Shown here: positions 33,116 to 45,397 of the stretch, one piece after another | Layout of the letters: every line of letters starts with the position of its first letter | Numbering within the stretch: position 1 is the first letter of the stretch | Assembly: GCF_002288925.2 (NCBI RefSeq) | Contig: NW_022098001.1 | Location: 12,458,557-12,522,556 of the forward strand | Length of the DNA: 64,000 bases | Source: Delphinapterus leucas | Taxonomy: Eukaryota; Chordata; Mammalia; Artiodactyla; Monodontidae | Direction: 5' to 3' | Made by a program: the position numbers and the translations under genes | The notes under the pieces: generated by a model | Database searches by the model: none | What the model saw: the letters and a program-made list of their open reading frames with translations, nothing else | Told to the model about the DNA's origin: nothing

Positions 33116-34984
33116 ATTAATAATGATGGCTCCAAGTACACTGCTCTTTCATATCAGTCTCCCCGATTTTCCATCAAAGTTTTATACATATGATTGATTT
33201 GCTTCTTACAAAAAAAATTCAATGAGAAATGAAAAATTTTCAATTAAGGGCTTTCAAGACTCCCTTGGTTCACAAGAGTTACAAATACAACCTGCCAAAT
33301 TAGGAGTGTGGAGAATTTGTTGTGAGAGAAGAGATTTTGTAAAGTAGAAAATTCCCTCAAGTTGGCACTTCTTAAGTTAGAGACAGGTGAGTCACCCACC
33401 TCAGGGGCTCTTCCACTGCATTTATTATCTTTATTAAAAAGATTGACCCCTCTGCCCAAACCAGAAATCTGGGGACCCCCCTTTCAGCCCGCTTTGCCTG
33501 AGACATCCTAGCCCAGAGCCCAAAGCTCGTTTCCACCTGGGAAACTCCTGCTTACACTTTTACGCCCAGAATCGGTGTCATCCCCTTTCCATCCATCGTG
33601 GAACTGTGTCTTTCTCTATGTTTCCACTGTTCACTAAGTCTCTTCTTTTTTAAAAAATAACATTTTCTTCTACTTATGAAAAGAATACATGTTTTTAAAA
33701 CATACATTTTTCATAGATGATATTGGGAAACAGACATACGGGAAGGAATAAATAAAATTATCCCACCACCAGAGAAAGCATCATTAGATTGTATTTACTG
33801 AAGTGTTCCTAGCACCTAGAATGGTGTCTGTTCCCCCGTATTATGGGTCATTGTTAAATAGTTGTGGAAAGAATTGAATAAGTATCTGCATATCATCTCA
33901 TCTCCTAATGAGTTTTTTATCTCTTAGATGACTGTTCCACCCTCCAAGGACTCTTGCACTCTCAGAATGTTCCTTTTTCAAAGTATCTTCTTCTTGTTTC
34001 AACGTTAAAGGGCCTTATCTCTCCAACCGTAATAAGTTTTTCTGTAAGTTCTCTTCTCACTGTGAGTTTCTGTTCTCTTCCAATTTGGGGGTGTGGGAAG
34101 GTCTCCATCTTTCAGAAGTTACAGGTTCTCCTGTAAATGTCTGGGGAGCCTTGGTTGTCTTCTCGTATTTAAGAAGGAAAGGCTGAGAAGCTGACTAGAA
34201 GTTCTGAGCACACAGGAGAGCGCTGTCAAATGTTAGCATCATCAGTTAGATAGGCTTGTGTGTTTTGTTGGAGAAACTGCCAATGCCAGTGTCTTGTAGT
34301 TGTTTCCTTTGAGTCGGTCCAATTTCCTGGAGAGGGTAAAGGCCAGCCCGTCAGTGTTCCAGGAACTGACTGGGAGAAGACAACTGGGAATATCTCCGCA
34401 TTAAATAACTCTTAATCTAAGAACTTGTATTTCCTGTTTTCAGTGTGGTGTCCCTTGTCCCATCTGTGCCTGGTACACTCCCAGTCCAAAGACCCTCTGT
34501 TTTATCTTCCCCAGATGATATACTTCCAGTTTTCTCCTGAGGTTGGGAGCATCAGTCCCTTTGCTGCGTTATGGTGGGAAGGAATTAGGGACTCTACCTG
34601 CATCTTGAACAGACTTTCAACCAATCAACCTGAGTTTAGTACCATTTTCATGCTCCATCTAGTGTTATGAATTCTGGGGCCCTACGGGGATTCTACTGTG
34701 TAAAGTGGTTGCCTCTTGGCTCTCCCCACCCCCACTACTGGCTAACTCAGCTTTCTCATGTCTGCCAAGTCTGTTACTACTAGCCCATCTGCTTCCCAGC
34801 TTTCAAAACATTATGGCCTTTGTCTCCTGTACTGTTTTGTTTGTCCTTGCGAGTTTAGGCCCAATTCCTTTATTGTTGGTTTAGTTGCGTATTGAAAGGT
34901 ATGTGTGTTCAATCTGCCACCTTTAACCAGAACTCTGCACTTCACTCTTACATTTTTGTTGTATAGCACCTTCTTATGTTATAT

Positions 34985-35155
34985 ACCCATGACATGGTAT
35001 AACAATTATTTTTTTCTCATGTCTACATTTTTCTCATCAGACTCTTGGTTCCTTGAGGACAAGAACCTAGTTTTTCATCTGTGTCCCAAGAACATGGCCT
35101 AGTGTCTGGTCCACGGTGAACGCCCATGAAACATTTAAGTGAATGGTTGAAGTTT
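34985..35155 (+). repeat. L2 3'-end fragment
   Basis: cttggttccttgaggacaag and ctagtgtctggtccacggtg fit the end of L2. Confidence 0.55.
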
Positions 35156-35429
35156 TCATGTCTGCCAGTGTCCACCCCTGAGTGCACATATATAGTCTGG
35201 TGCCATCTTCTCAGTTGGGAAGCACCCTCTAGGCCTCTGGCCATTTTCCTCCAGACTCTTTGCTCTTCCACTGGATAGCATGATAGGAGTGAGGACAGAG
35301 GGAACGAAACCCTCTGGCCAAAACCTGGGGGATCCCAGTCTCCAGCTGGGACTGGGCATCAGCTAGGCAGGGTCTCCTCATTCTGGAGTAGAGTTTTAAG
35401 ACACAAGGAGGCAGTAGAGCAGAGGAGTG

Positions 35430-35650
35430 ACAGAGAACACACTCTCAAGCCCAACTCCCTGGCCCCTATCCCAGCTCCATTTCTTTCCAACAGTGTGATC
35501 TGAGGCAAGTTATTCAATCTCCCTGAGCCTCAGGTTTTTTCATGTGAAAAACGGAGATAATACAATCTCTCTTTACAGAGATATTAGAAGACTAGGAACA
35601 GTGCCTGACACGCAGTAAGGGCTTTACAAATTTTAGTTACAGCTTCTATT
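35430..35650 (+). repeat. MIR fragment
   Basis: gtgtgatctgaggcaagtta, aatctccctgagcctcaggt and aggaacagtgcctgacacgc. Confidence 0.85.
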
Positions 35651-35723
35651 ACCTTTAAGCTGAAAATCAACATCCCCAGTGCAATGCAAGGAGCTTTCCA
35701 AAATCCAGAACGATACACTTCTT

Positions 35724-36091
35724 TTTTTAAAAAAAATTAATTAATTTATTTTTAAAATTTATTTTATTTTTGGCTGTGTTGGGTTTCCGTTGCTGCACGC
35801 GGGCTTTCTCTAGTTGCGGTGAGCGGGGGCTACTCTTCATTGCGGTATGAGGGCTTCTCATTGCGATGGCTTCTCTTGCTGTGGAGCACAGGCTCTAGGC
35901 ACACGGGCTTCAGCAGTTGAAGCACACGGGCTCAGTAGCTGTGGCTCACGGGCTCTAGAGTGCAGGCTCAGTAGTCGTGGCGCAGAGGCTTAGTTGTTCT
36001 GCGGTATGTGGGATCTTACCGGACCAGGGCTCAAACCTGTGTACCCTGCATTGGCAGGTGGATTCTTAACCACTGTACCACCAGGGAAGCC
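35724..36091 (-). mobile_element. Long-form CHR-related SINE, minus strand, intron 2
   Basis: T-rich start, ggctgtgttgggtttccgtt, repeated ggctcagtagctgtggctc-like units, and end ccaccagggaagcc. The flanks 35,705-35,723 and 36,092-36,110 match at 17 of 19 bases. Confidence 0.93.
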
Positions 36092-36591
36092 CCAGAATGA
36101 TACCCTTCTTTGTAGCAATGATCTGCCTAAGGCTGGAGCCAAGGCAGAAGCAATGTGGGCCCACATTTAAGCCTCAGCTCGATCCGTCTGATGAGTGGTT
36201 CAGGATTTCAAATGACCCACTCCAATCCCCTTTCGCCTGGATGGGGGGGAGTGGGGGAGGGGAGGTGCTGCCAGAGGAGCAGGACTGAACCTGAGTCCTT
36301 TATATTAAACTTAGGGACACTCTTGGCAGAAGTCAGCAAAATGACTTGGACAACTTCCAGAAATCTCTAACAACTCTTAGATTCTAAGATCTGTGAAATG
36401 GGGACAAAAATGTATCCATATTTATTATTTACTGGGACATTTTGAAGAAGACAGTTACAAAGCACTTTTGAGGTGCTAATGAAAAGAAAGAGGCACCATG
36501 AGTGAACGGTATTAATAGAGTTGTGGACTATGGAGAACAACTTTTCACACTCTTCCTGCGTGTGCGTTATATACCACTTTCCCCAGAATAA

Positions 36592-36625
36592 CTATTTTTA
36601 CATGAGGGCTATTTTTACATGAGGA
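36592..36625. repeat. 17-bp tandem duplication
   Basis: ctatttttacatgaggg is followed directly by ctatttttacatgagga. Confidence 0.95.
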
Positions 36626-36989
36626 CTGCATTGTAAGCTCATTGTTACTAGGTCAGCCACCACCCCTCTTGTCTTTCTCAGTCTTGCTGTTTTCCAACCT
36701 AAAACACTCACTCTTATGTAGCTAGAGCTCTCCCAAAGACACAACTGATTTTAATTTCCTCTGGGTCATTCTGAAGCCCAGGCCGATCTGATTGTGAGAC
36801 ATCGACATTCAGCGTAACTTTTACCAAATGTTGAACATAAAATGAAAACTCAGATCAAGGAAGATCCTGGATAAGACTTGCCTAGCATGCTGCTGACTTT
36901 GAGTTCCTGACTGGATCATTAACCTATGCACAAGCTCTTCTTTCTCTGCTACCTGAGGGCCAATCCCGGCACAGGTGGAACATTTCCCA

Positions 36990-37490
36990 GGTATGGTAGA
37001 CTGCAAAATTGGCCAAATCCTTTATTCCCCCTTGTATCCACATCCTCTGCAATGTGGCCCTGCAGTTCTTTTCATTAAGAGGCGGACTCCGGCCTGGCCT
37101 TACAACTGGCTCTGACCCATCAAATATGGTAGTGAAATTGTGCCAGTTTTAAGCCTTGGCTTCAAAAGATTTTGCTCACTCCTGCTTGCTGTCTTGGGAT
37201 CTCTGCCTCCTCCCTGTGGACAAATGGCTGGCCTTCTGGAGGATGAGAGACCGCATGACCAGAGCCAAGTCTGCCCCATTGCCCCAGAGATATGACAGAA
37301 TCTAGAGATCAGCAAAGCTGCAAACCCAACCTGCAACTGACCATTGACATGTGAGGGAGCCCAGTCAGGCCAGCCTAAATTGCCACCCTGCAGAGTAATG
37401 AGCTAAATAAAATGACTGTTGTTTTTAGCCACTACACTTCGGGGTGGTTTGTTACCAGTCATTACTGTGGTGATAGGTAACTGATACACC
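36990..37490 (+). mobile_element. MLT1-like MaLR LTR, intron 2
   Basis: Starts near ggtatggtagactgcaaaat. It contains ctctgcaatgtggccctgca and cagagccaagtctgccccat, and ends gactgttgtttttagccact to gataggtaactgatacac, the typical 3' end of MLT1-type LTRs. Confidence 0.75.
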
Positions 37491-37714
37491 GCTGGAGTTG
37501 AGGATATCACTGTACAATCATTTTACCTGGCTACTACGTTCTCCCTCCTGCGTTCGAGCAATACACTAGGAGTAAGAAAGTATAACTCTTCTTGGTCTCA
37601 CCTATAATCTTTAAGGTAGGGTTGGCAGCTGTGTGAAACCAGTGTCTCAGGGATCTCTTTAAGGGTGGTTTCCATGACATCGCTCTGAAAGCCTTAATAA
37701 TAAAATTAAAAGCT

Positions 37715-37970
37715 AATGTTGACAGAACACTGACTACATGCCAAGCAGCATACTCTAAGAGCTACAGATGTGTCAACCCCTTAAGCCTCACGACAAACCT
37801 ATGTGGGAGGGACTATTATTACCTTCCATTCTATAAATGAGGAAACTGAGGTTCAGCCAAATTAAATACATTCCCAAGATCGCACAGCTCAAGTGGCGGG
37901 GAGCTAGAATTCACACCCAGATGCTGTGACTCCACAGGGCATGCTCTTAACCATCGTGCATGCTGCCTGT
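37715..37970 (-). repeat. MIR, nearly full length
   Basis: ctgactacatgccaagcagc, ataaatgaggaaactgaggt, aagatcgcacagctcaagtg and gctcttaaccatcgtgcat in antisense order. Confidence 0.88.
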
Positions 37971-37988
37971 CTCCTCGAAGTAAGTCCC

Positions 37989-37992
<4 letters not shown>

Positions 37993-38025
<33 letters not shown>
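37993..38025. repeat. (GT)n microsatellite; (CA)n in the SDC2 transcript
   Basis: 33 bp of pure GT, extended to 38,042 by a palindromic cgtgcacacgcacg stretch. In the transcript it reads CA repeats from about +67 to +99 after the exon 2 donor. Confidence 0.97.
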
Positions 38026-38029
<4 letters not shown>

Positions 38030-38091
38030 CACACGCACGTGCTTACACAAGCACAGAGAACAGAGGTGAGTGTGGACGTAGCCTGCCTTAC

Positions 38092-38203
38092 CCGAGCCTG
38101 ATGCAGAAGCATAGTCATCGTCATCAATAGGATACACTCCTGAAGCTTCTTCAATGGAGCTGTTGTCAAGGTACATGTCTTTATCAGATGTCAGCTCTGC
38201 CCG
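38092..38203 (-). CDS. SDC2: SDC2 coding exon 2: ectodomain with glycosaminoglycan attachment sites
   Basis: This 112-nt exon encodes 37 residues plus the first base of a Gly codon. It begins [20 protein letters not shown]. It corresponds to about residues 21-57 of the precursor, just after the signal peptide. Three Ser-Gly dipeptides in acidic context (EEASGVY and YASASGSG, with IDDDDY between) match the known heparan sulfate attachment serines of syndecan-2. NSS is a possible N-glycosylation site. The acceptor in transcript sense is ctcctttctcag before CGG, and the donor is CTCGG followed by gtaagg, close to consensus. The exon starts in phase 0. A CA repeat follows the donor in the intron, at about +67 to +99. 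Confidence 0.97.
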
Positions 38204-39789
38204 CTGAGAAAGGAGAGAGAAGGGATTCAGGATGATGAGAAATTAGGAAATGAGCTTATTCAATTCACTGTGCAGGTTTACATCTCAGCGACTACCCGTC
38301 CCTCTCCCCTGGTTCCTTGGAACCCACGTTTCTGGCCCTACCCCTCCTTAGGACACCCTGACAACTCATATTATGTCAAGGGCTGATCACAGACAAATGC
38401 CCCCGAGGGAAGCCTACAGAACCTAACTCAGTAACGTGAAGATAGCTCAGAGGCCGAAGTGCCTATCACGGGCTTATCTCCTTACATCCCACTAAACCTG
38501 TCTGAGTTCCAGGGCCCCCCAGTGCTAGTTGGAACCATCTCAGGCATTCCTGTTGTCACAAAGTCACCATGAGGCCCCTTTACTGGAAAAGCTACAAGAC
38601 ATTCAAATCATTTAAGACTTTCTTGGGGGATGTATTAGGGTGCTTGGGCAAAATCACTATCCAAGGATCCGTCAAGGTCCCTTGGATGTTTGCAGGCCCG
38701 GCCACACTCAGAGAGGCATCACCGCAGCCAGGAGCTCGTGGTGGCGGGCAGGCTGTCACAGGGCTTCCTGCCACAGCCCAGACGCATGCAGATGCCAGCA
38801 CCATACCTCTCGAGGAGCAGGGCCTGCGAGGCTCATGGACCAGGGCGACAGCCCACCGTGAGCCGCGTCTGGGGCTCACGGGCTTAGCAGAGCCTTAATG
38901 ACAAATGCAGATAAACCCACACAAGCACATTCTTTTTATATTCCTGGCACTTGGTAACAGCAAATCACACAGTGAATATGGAGAGGGATCATTCACTAAG
39001 TCGACCAGTTCCACAGCTTCTTAGCTCTTCGGTAAGAATTTTAGTATTACAATTCAACCTAATCCTACCAAGAGATCAAGTCGCATGAATTGGAGGCCGA
39101 GTAGATGTATAATTTTTTTCTTAAATGGTTTCAGTAAATTGATATTTTACCACCAGTATCTCATGAGAGCCCAGAAACAAATACAGCGATCTGTCAGCTT
39201 CTAAACAACATCTGTGTTTGGAAAAAGGCAACACTCATTATTGTCCTATTTTTAAAAATCAAATGGAATGTCTCTTCCTAATAGGAATGACAAAAAATGT
39301 TTCCCTCACTTCAGAGGCTTTCATTAGATTCCCTTCAAAGCCTTCTGCTCCAGCTGTCACTGGGACTGCAACCTTCCTAGGAGGGTGCTGGCCGCGCCCC
39401 ATCACAGCACGTCTTCCCTCAGGTTTCAGCCGCTGGCTGGAGAGGCTGAAGTGTCCTCAACCCGAGTCCGTGTTCTCCAGGCGTCAGGGACAACTGACGG
39501 GAAGGTATGGGCGCCCACTCTGGGTGAGCCGCCACATCGGCACATTCTGAGAACTGAGACTTTAATCAGGGACTGGTTTCCCAGTGGCCTGGCCCGCAGG
39601 CACTGAGTGACCACCCTGTGCCAAGAGTGTGCTGGAGTTTCCTACTACAACAGTCAGAGCTTAACTCCACCCTCTGAGGCCATTCTGCGTGACATGGGTC
39701 TCCAAGGCTCTCCCCAGTCCAGGCCTCGGGTGTTTTCCCAAGCTTGTGAACCGACCGTATCAGAAGCCCTGGTTTCCACAGCCCCACCA

Positions 39790-39930
39790 TCAGCGTCACT
39801 GAGCCACAGTATGCAGTCAGCTCCTTTGAGCGCGAGGACTGCACCTCCTACGTCTTCAGTCCACTCCAACTCCCCACAATCATGTATCTGGCGTATAGTA
39901 CATGCTCAGTAAACACTGCTTGGGCTGTTT
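39790..39930 (+). repeat. L2 3'-end fragment
   Basis: tctggcgtatagtacatgct and cagtaaacactgcttg resemble the L2 terminus. Confidence 0.5.
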
Positions 39931-40121
39931 CGTTTGTTGTCCTGCTTGTATTAAACTTTGTCCTGTGAACCTCATCTGCAGGACCCTGTCGCTCTTTCTC
40001 TCAAATCCTGTCTACAAAACAGGCTCTGACTTCTTCAGTCCTTCCAGGTCCCCTCGTTCCAAACTACTATTTTGGATTTTGTAGCCTATGAACAGTTTAA
40101 GACAAACTCTCAGTGTTATTT

Positions 40122-40488
40122 ATTTTTTTAATATATACCTTTTAAAATTTTATTTATTTAAGTTTTTGGGCTGTGTTGGGTCTTCGTTGCTGCGCGCGGG
40201 CTTTCTCTAGTTGCGGCGAGCGGGGGCTACTCTTGGTTGCGGTGCGCGGGCTTCTCATTGCGGTGGCTTCCCTTGTCGCGGAGCATGGGCTATAGGCACG
40301 CGGGCTTCAGTAGTTGTGGCATGCAGGCTCAGTAGTTGTGGCTCATGGGCTCTAGAGGACAGGCTCAGTAGTTGCGGCTCACAGGTTTAGTTGCTCTGCG
40401 GCACGTGGGATCCTCCTGGAGCAGGGCCTGAACCCATGTCCCCTGCATTGTCAGGCGGATTCTCAACCACTGCGCCACCAGGGAAGCA
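40122..40488 (-). mobile_element. Long-form CHR-related SINE, minus strand, intron 1
   Basis: ggctgtgttgggtcttcgtt, repeated aggctcagtagttgtggctc units and terminal gcgccaccagggaagc. Exact 13-bp duplication ctcagtgttattt at 40,109-40,121 and 40,489-40,501. Confidence 0.96.
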
Positions 40489-42204
40489 CTCAGTGTTATT
40501 TTAAATTGTTGCCCCTCCGCAGAGCACACTTGGAGAAGGCAGGGCCTCAATGCCCTGTGTGTGCTCCCTGGGCCTCTAAGACTGCATGGGGACTCAATAA
40601 ATATTTGCCCATTGAGATTACCTAAAACAAATTGGCCTTTGACTCAGGCTTCAGAGATAACACATGTCACAAGACCCCTAAAGTTGAAATTTTTCCATCT
40701 GAAGCCTGGGAGATCACTGGTCCCAAACCTCCCACACACATGGCATGGCACCTGGCTTAAGTGACCTTGAGTCTTAAAAGCAGAAACCTGTTTGCCTTTT
40801 CTTAGCATTGAACACCTTTTTCCTCCTGGCTCTGTTAAAGAAGTTTGAGGTGGCACCGGCCACACGAAGATATTTAATCCCTCCTTGTAAACTGAATTTC
40901 TATTCATTAGGTGACCCAGTTGTCAGATGGACATGTCTGTCACACTCACAGGCGGATGGGCCAAAAACGCCTCCCGGAGGATTCTGGCCACCGCACAGTT
41001 CAACCACACGGGGAGGCTTGACAAGCAACTCACTTCTCCAGGACAACCGGCTCCTTAGGAAGAAGCTTTCAGACCTGAATTACTATAAGACTTGGGGTCA
41101 GGATGCATGTAGAGAAGCTGGCTTGCCCTCAGGCTCTGCGGAGCTCCAGGGTGGTCCTGTGGCTGACGGGATGTTTAATGTGCTCAAAGGCAGCTAAAAA
41201 TATTTGTTCCTCCAGCATCCGGTGTGGTGCAAATAATGATGACCTCACACTAAAAGTTAACTCCTGCTCTGATGTCAGGGGCAGCAAGCACCTAAGAGGA
41301 ATTACCAATATCTATCCTTCTATAGAGTCCAATTTAAGCAGACTCCTTTTCACTTGGTAGCAGGTAATGCTCAAAGAAACACCTCCACTGTCTTTCCTTT
41401 TAAACAAAAACCACCTTCACACACGATACTTCCTTCGGTGAAGCCTCTGCAGTCTGTGGAAAGGATTGCTGCAGTTAACATGCCCGGAGAGGAAAAAGAA
41501 TTCTGCATTGACATTCCCTGGGGGCAAGATGTGCATCTCTAGAAAGCCAAGAGAGGGGGTGACTCAAGGCTACTGCTTCTACACCAGCCAACTGCGATGT
41601 GCCTCACGAAGCAGAAAACCCCAAGACACACTGAACGCTCTCCTGTTCGATGAGACAGAGCCACTGGATGAAAGGAACCAGGAGGAAATGGGCAGAGGCA
41701 CAGCCCGGGGTGCGGAGATGCAGCCTGACGGTAGGATTTCCTAATGCATTTGTTTCACTTGGGACCAGCCATCTCTACGAGGCAGCGCCAATACTGTTGG
41801 CTAACAGGGCTCAGAGTACAAGCTGGAAGAAAAACAAAGCTGGTCTTTCAGACCTCTCCCCCCTTGGCTGATGCAAGACATGCGTGCAGGAGAGCAAAGG
41901 GAAGTTGTAGAGAGCAACTGGGTACACGAGAAGGAACACTGACTGCGGGACAAAACGGAGGTTCAACCATGGAAACGGAGCTCTAAGTTGCCTTCATAGA
42001 GGAAGCAGCTCCTCCCAGAGGAGAAGGCCCACTGCCTGAGTGCTGGGTCCCCACATGTCTGGAAGGCAGGCAAGATAACACGTTTGTCTCCCAACTCCAT
42101 CCCTTCTCTTCTAGCCTTCGAACTGCAGCAACCTCATCATGTCGGGTCCAGACCATTACAGAGGCCTCCGTACTTAGCCACCGCTCAAGACGTTGTCTTT
42201 GAAC

Positions 42205-42400
42205 CCACTGTCTGCTGAGGGACTATTCTTAAATATGATCGCATTGCTCCCCTGCTGACAAAAAACCCTTTAGTGGCTCCCTATCCCCTATAGGATGAAA
42301 GAAAAAATGCCTTTTCCTTGAAAGAATACCATATGACCTCACCTGCATTTCCAGTGCCAGTTGCTGCCACTTCCTCTGCCCAAACCCTGGGCTCCATGAC
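42205..42400 (+). repeat. L2 fragment
   Basis: atgatcgcattgctcccctg and tagtggctccctatccccta follow the L2 consensus order. Confidence 0.55.
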
Positions 42401-43399
42401 CAAAAAAACTCCACTCAGAGACCTGGGGACACCAATTTCCTTTATACAAAACCCCTAAGAGGAAATACACTCCTCTAAGGACAGAAAATTGAGGAAAACA
42501 ATGGTGATCTAGGCCTCACATACATGAGAATGGTGAAAACAAATATTCTGACAAGACGGTTTGGCCCAAACATACATGGTATTTGCAATAAAAATGAACA
42601 GAGAAAATGCTGATCCAGTGCCTGGAAGACCACAAGTGCACTAATCTCGATTTTAGTAAGCAATATCACAAACCTGCCCACTTTCTCAGTGAAGAAAATC
42701 GTGGGATGGCAACTGAACAAATCTACTTGTTGGTTTTTTCTTGTGAGGTAAAGCTTACATCGAACAAATATCATGTTTCAAACTGCCAGGGTGGAAATCT
42801 GTTATTTAGAAATTAGAGGTCTTCCTTGAAAGATACACTGCCTTATCTACTAGATGAATGTCCTCTAAATGCCTTAAACTAGGGCAACCGATAAACAGTG
42901 GTCAAGATAATTAAAGCTCAAAGCAGTAGGTGTTAAATTCACCTTATGGTGGAAACTTAGGTTGATAGCAAAGTCAGGAAGTAGAAAACCTAACTATTTA
43001 TGGATACCACTCCCAGACCCAAGCTTCAGAAAATTATCCTTCGGACATAAAAATTAAATAGTCATGTGGCCTGCTATGACATTCTAAATCACATCTTAGA
43101 TAACAAACACCTGGATGGTGTCTCAGTTTTAGGATAAAGGCACATCCAGTCCTGACTTAGACTCAAAGGTATATTAACTTTGATGGTGATTACAAAGCAC
43201 CAAACTGGCTGTAACTTTACCTTATTTTTCCAGAGGTGACTTAATAAACTATTTTATTACTAGCTAGCACACACTGTAAAAGAAATAATAGTTAACATTT
43301 TCTCCCACATTGTCTCACAGAGATGATACACTTGCCCTTAAGATGAACTTGCCAATTCTGGCTTAGGTAGAGCCCAAAGGAACATATAATCTTAGAGCT

Positions 43400-43560
43400 T
43401 GACTGGACACTACAGGTATCCAGATGACCTATTTATTTCAAAAGTGAAGACACAAAACACCACAGTGGCAAAGTCTCTTAAAATCACCCAGTCTAGTTGG
43501 TGGCCAAACTAGAGCCCCAAAACTTTTGCCTCCTAATTCTTACTGTTGCACTGTAATGTC
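43400..43560 (-). repeat. Possible MIR fragment
   Basis: aaatcacccagtctagttgg and ggccaaactagagcccc fit the antisense MIR 5' half, strongly diverged. Confidence 0.4.
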
Positions 43561-43619
43561 CTACAACATGAAGCTATCAGAGCCAGTCAGTCTGGGGTTC
43601 AAAAGGATTAGCTGTAGCT

Positions 43620-43800
43620 AATGGTTAAGTGTTTATTATGTGCCACGCATTCTGTGCTAAGTGTTTTATAACCACTGGCACGTTGAATCATCTCAACAAT
43701 CTCCACTGCTGACCAAGGAACTGAGGCTTGTCCAAAGACAGACAGCTCAGAAGCGGAGAGCAGGGGTTCACGTCCAAATCTGGCCTTCAAAGTGTGTGGT
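43620..43800 (-). repeat. MIR fragment
   Basis: gtgtttattatgtgccacgc, ctgtgctaagtgttttataa and accaaggaactgaggcttgt. Confidence 0.82.
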
Positions 43801-45179
43801 CATTGAGAGTGCTGGCCATGCTGTGCCTCCTCCCAGCCCCCCTTGTAATTCACACACAATAAAGGTCCTGAGGAGAATTGTAATAAAGAGTCCTGTTGAA
43901 CTCTGCTTGATCCAGGACTTTCAAACTTTGGCCATGGAAATTCTCCAACCCCCACCTCCCCGAAAATCTATTTAACATCTTTTAGAACTAGTATTCTTGG
44001 CATCACAGATGGGGGAAAAAAATCTGTGTGAAGAGTTAGAATTCTAGCTTAACAATTTCTTCTCTGCCTAACTTCTTGCAAACTGCCCATGTGAAGGATG
44101 CCAACTGCCATTCATTCATTTTTAGTAATCCTTCATCTCTATCAGATGTCCCATCCAAACCAAAGATGTAATGGAAGGAAAGAAGCCTATGTTTATTGTT
44201 GGGAAAAGATACTGCTGTCCTTGAATATGTGAGGTATGACTGCATTATATATTTCCAGGCAAATGCTATTGTATTTACCAAGCCCTTGTTTACAGAAAAC
44301 TACCTGGTACCTAACAATGTCCTAGGCATATTCTACTAACCTGTATATAATTCCCACAAAAGCTGAGGTCAAAGGTGAGGTCACACATGAAAGCAAATTC
44401 TTAAATCCTTACTTAAGAAATCCTTAAGAAAGATCTTTAGCTCAGACCTGTTTCAAACACCTAGACTAGTCCTTAATTACTAGTCCTTTTAGCTTTTTGC
44501 TAAAGTCTCTAACTTTAAGAAACACTTCAGCATACCTTCCATAAAGTGGGAATTTAGTTTAAATTATTTACTGGTGCATATTAGGAAAACAAATCCAATG
44601 CTGAAAAGAAAAAATCAGGTTTATGAAAGTAGAATCACATTTGGGTGTGAATGAGGCAAAAAGATGACTGGGCTGCTCATAAGAACGTCACATCAAAAAA
44701 TAAATTCTAAAAAAGTCAAAGCATCGGCAACTGTGGAAAATTTCAACTGTTCCATGAACCTTTTGAAACAAACCAAAGCACGACAGATGACAGAATTCCT
44801 ACCGTATCTATTTACAATCCTGCAGGTCTGAACCACTCATTTGGAATTGACCAGTCATGGCGGATTTTCCTGCTGGACACTGTAAACAGAGTGGGAATCT
44901 TATCTCACCACTTAGAATGTACGTTCCTTGAAGAGGTCCAGGAACCAGGAGCAGGTCTGATGTTTTCTGTATCCCCTACTGCTTTAGAGCCAGCATACGG
45001 TAAAGGTTCAAGAAAGAGTACGAGAGGTCACATTTTTCTGAAAGGCTAAACCCAAGCTTTAAGCCATTTGGTGAAAGGAAATAACCATGTATTTTAAATA
45101 AGTTAGCTGGTTACCTCACATCAAGGAAAACTCAATCGATGTACTCTTACTAGGTCTCTTTTTAAAAAGGGAGATCTGG

Positions 45180-45397
45180 GGGCTTCCCTGGTGGCGCAGT
45201 GGTTGACAGTCCGCCTGCCGATGCAGCGGACACGGGGTTCGTGCCCCGGTCCGGGAGGATCCCACGTGCCGCGGAGCGGCTGGGCCCGTGCGCCACGGCC
45301 GCTGAGCCTGCGCGTCCGGAGCCTGTGCTCCGCAACGGGAGAGGCCACACAGTGAGAGGCCCGCGTACCTAAAAAATAAAAAAAAATTTAAAAAGAA
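45180..45397 (+). mobile_element. CHR SINE, intron 1
   Basis: ggcttccctggtggcgcagt to gtgagaggcccgcgtacc and an A-rich tail. Flanked by ggagatctgg at 45,170-45,179 and 45,398-45,407. Confidence 0.96.

Larger units (their letters stand above)
30067..38091 (-). other. SDC2: SDC2 intron 2
   Basis: 8,025 bp, donor gtaagg, acceptor attttgccag. It contains L2, L1, MIR, CHR SINE, an MLT1-like LTR and a CA repeat. Nothing is recognised in about 33,120-34,980 and 36,111-36,985. Confidence 0.94.
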
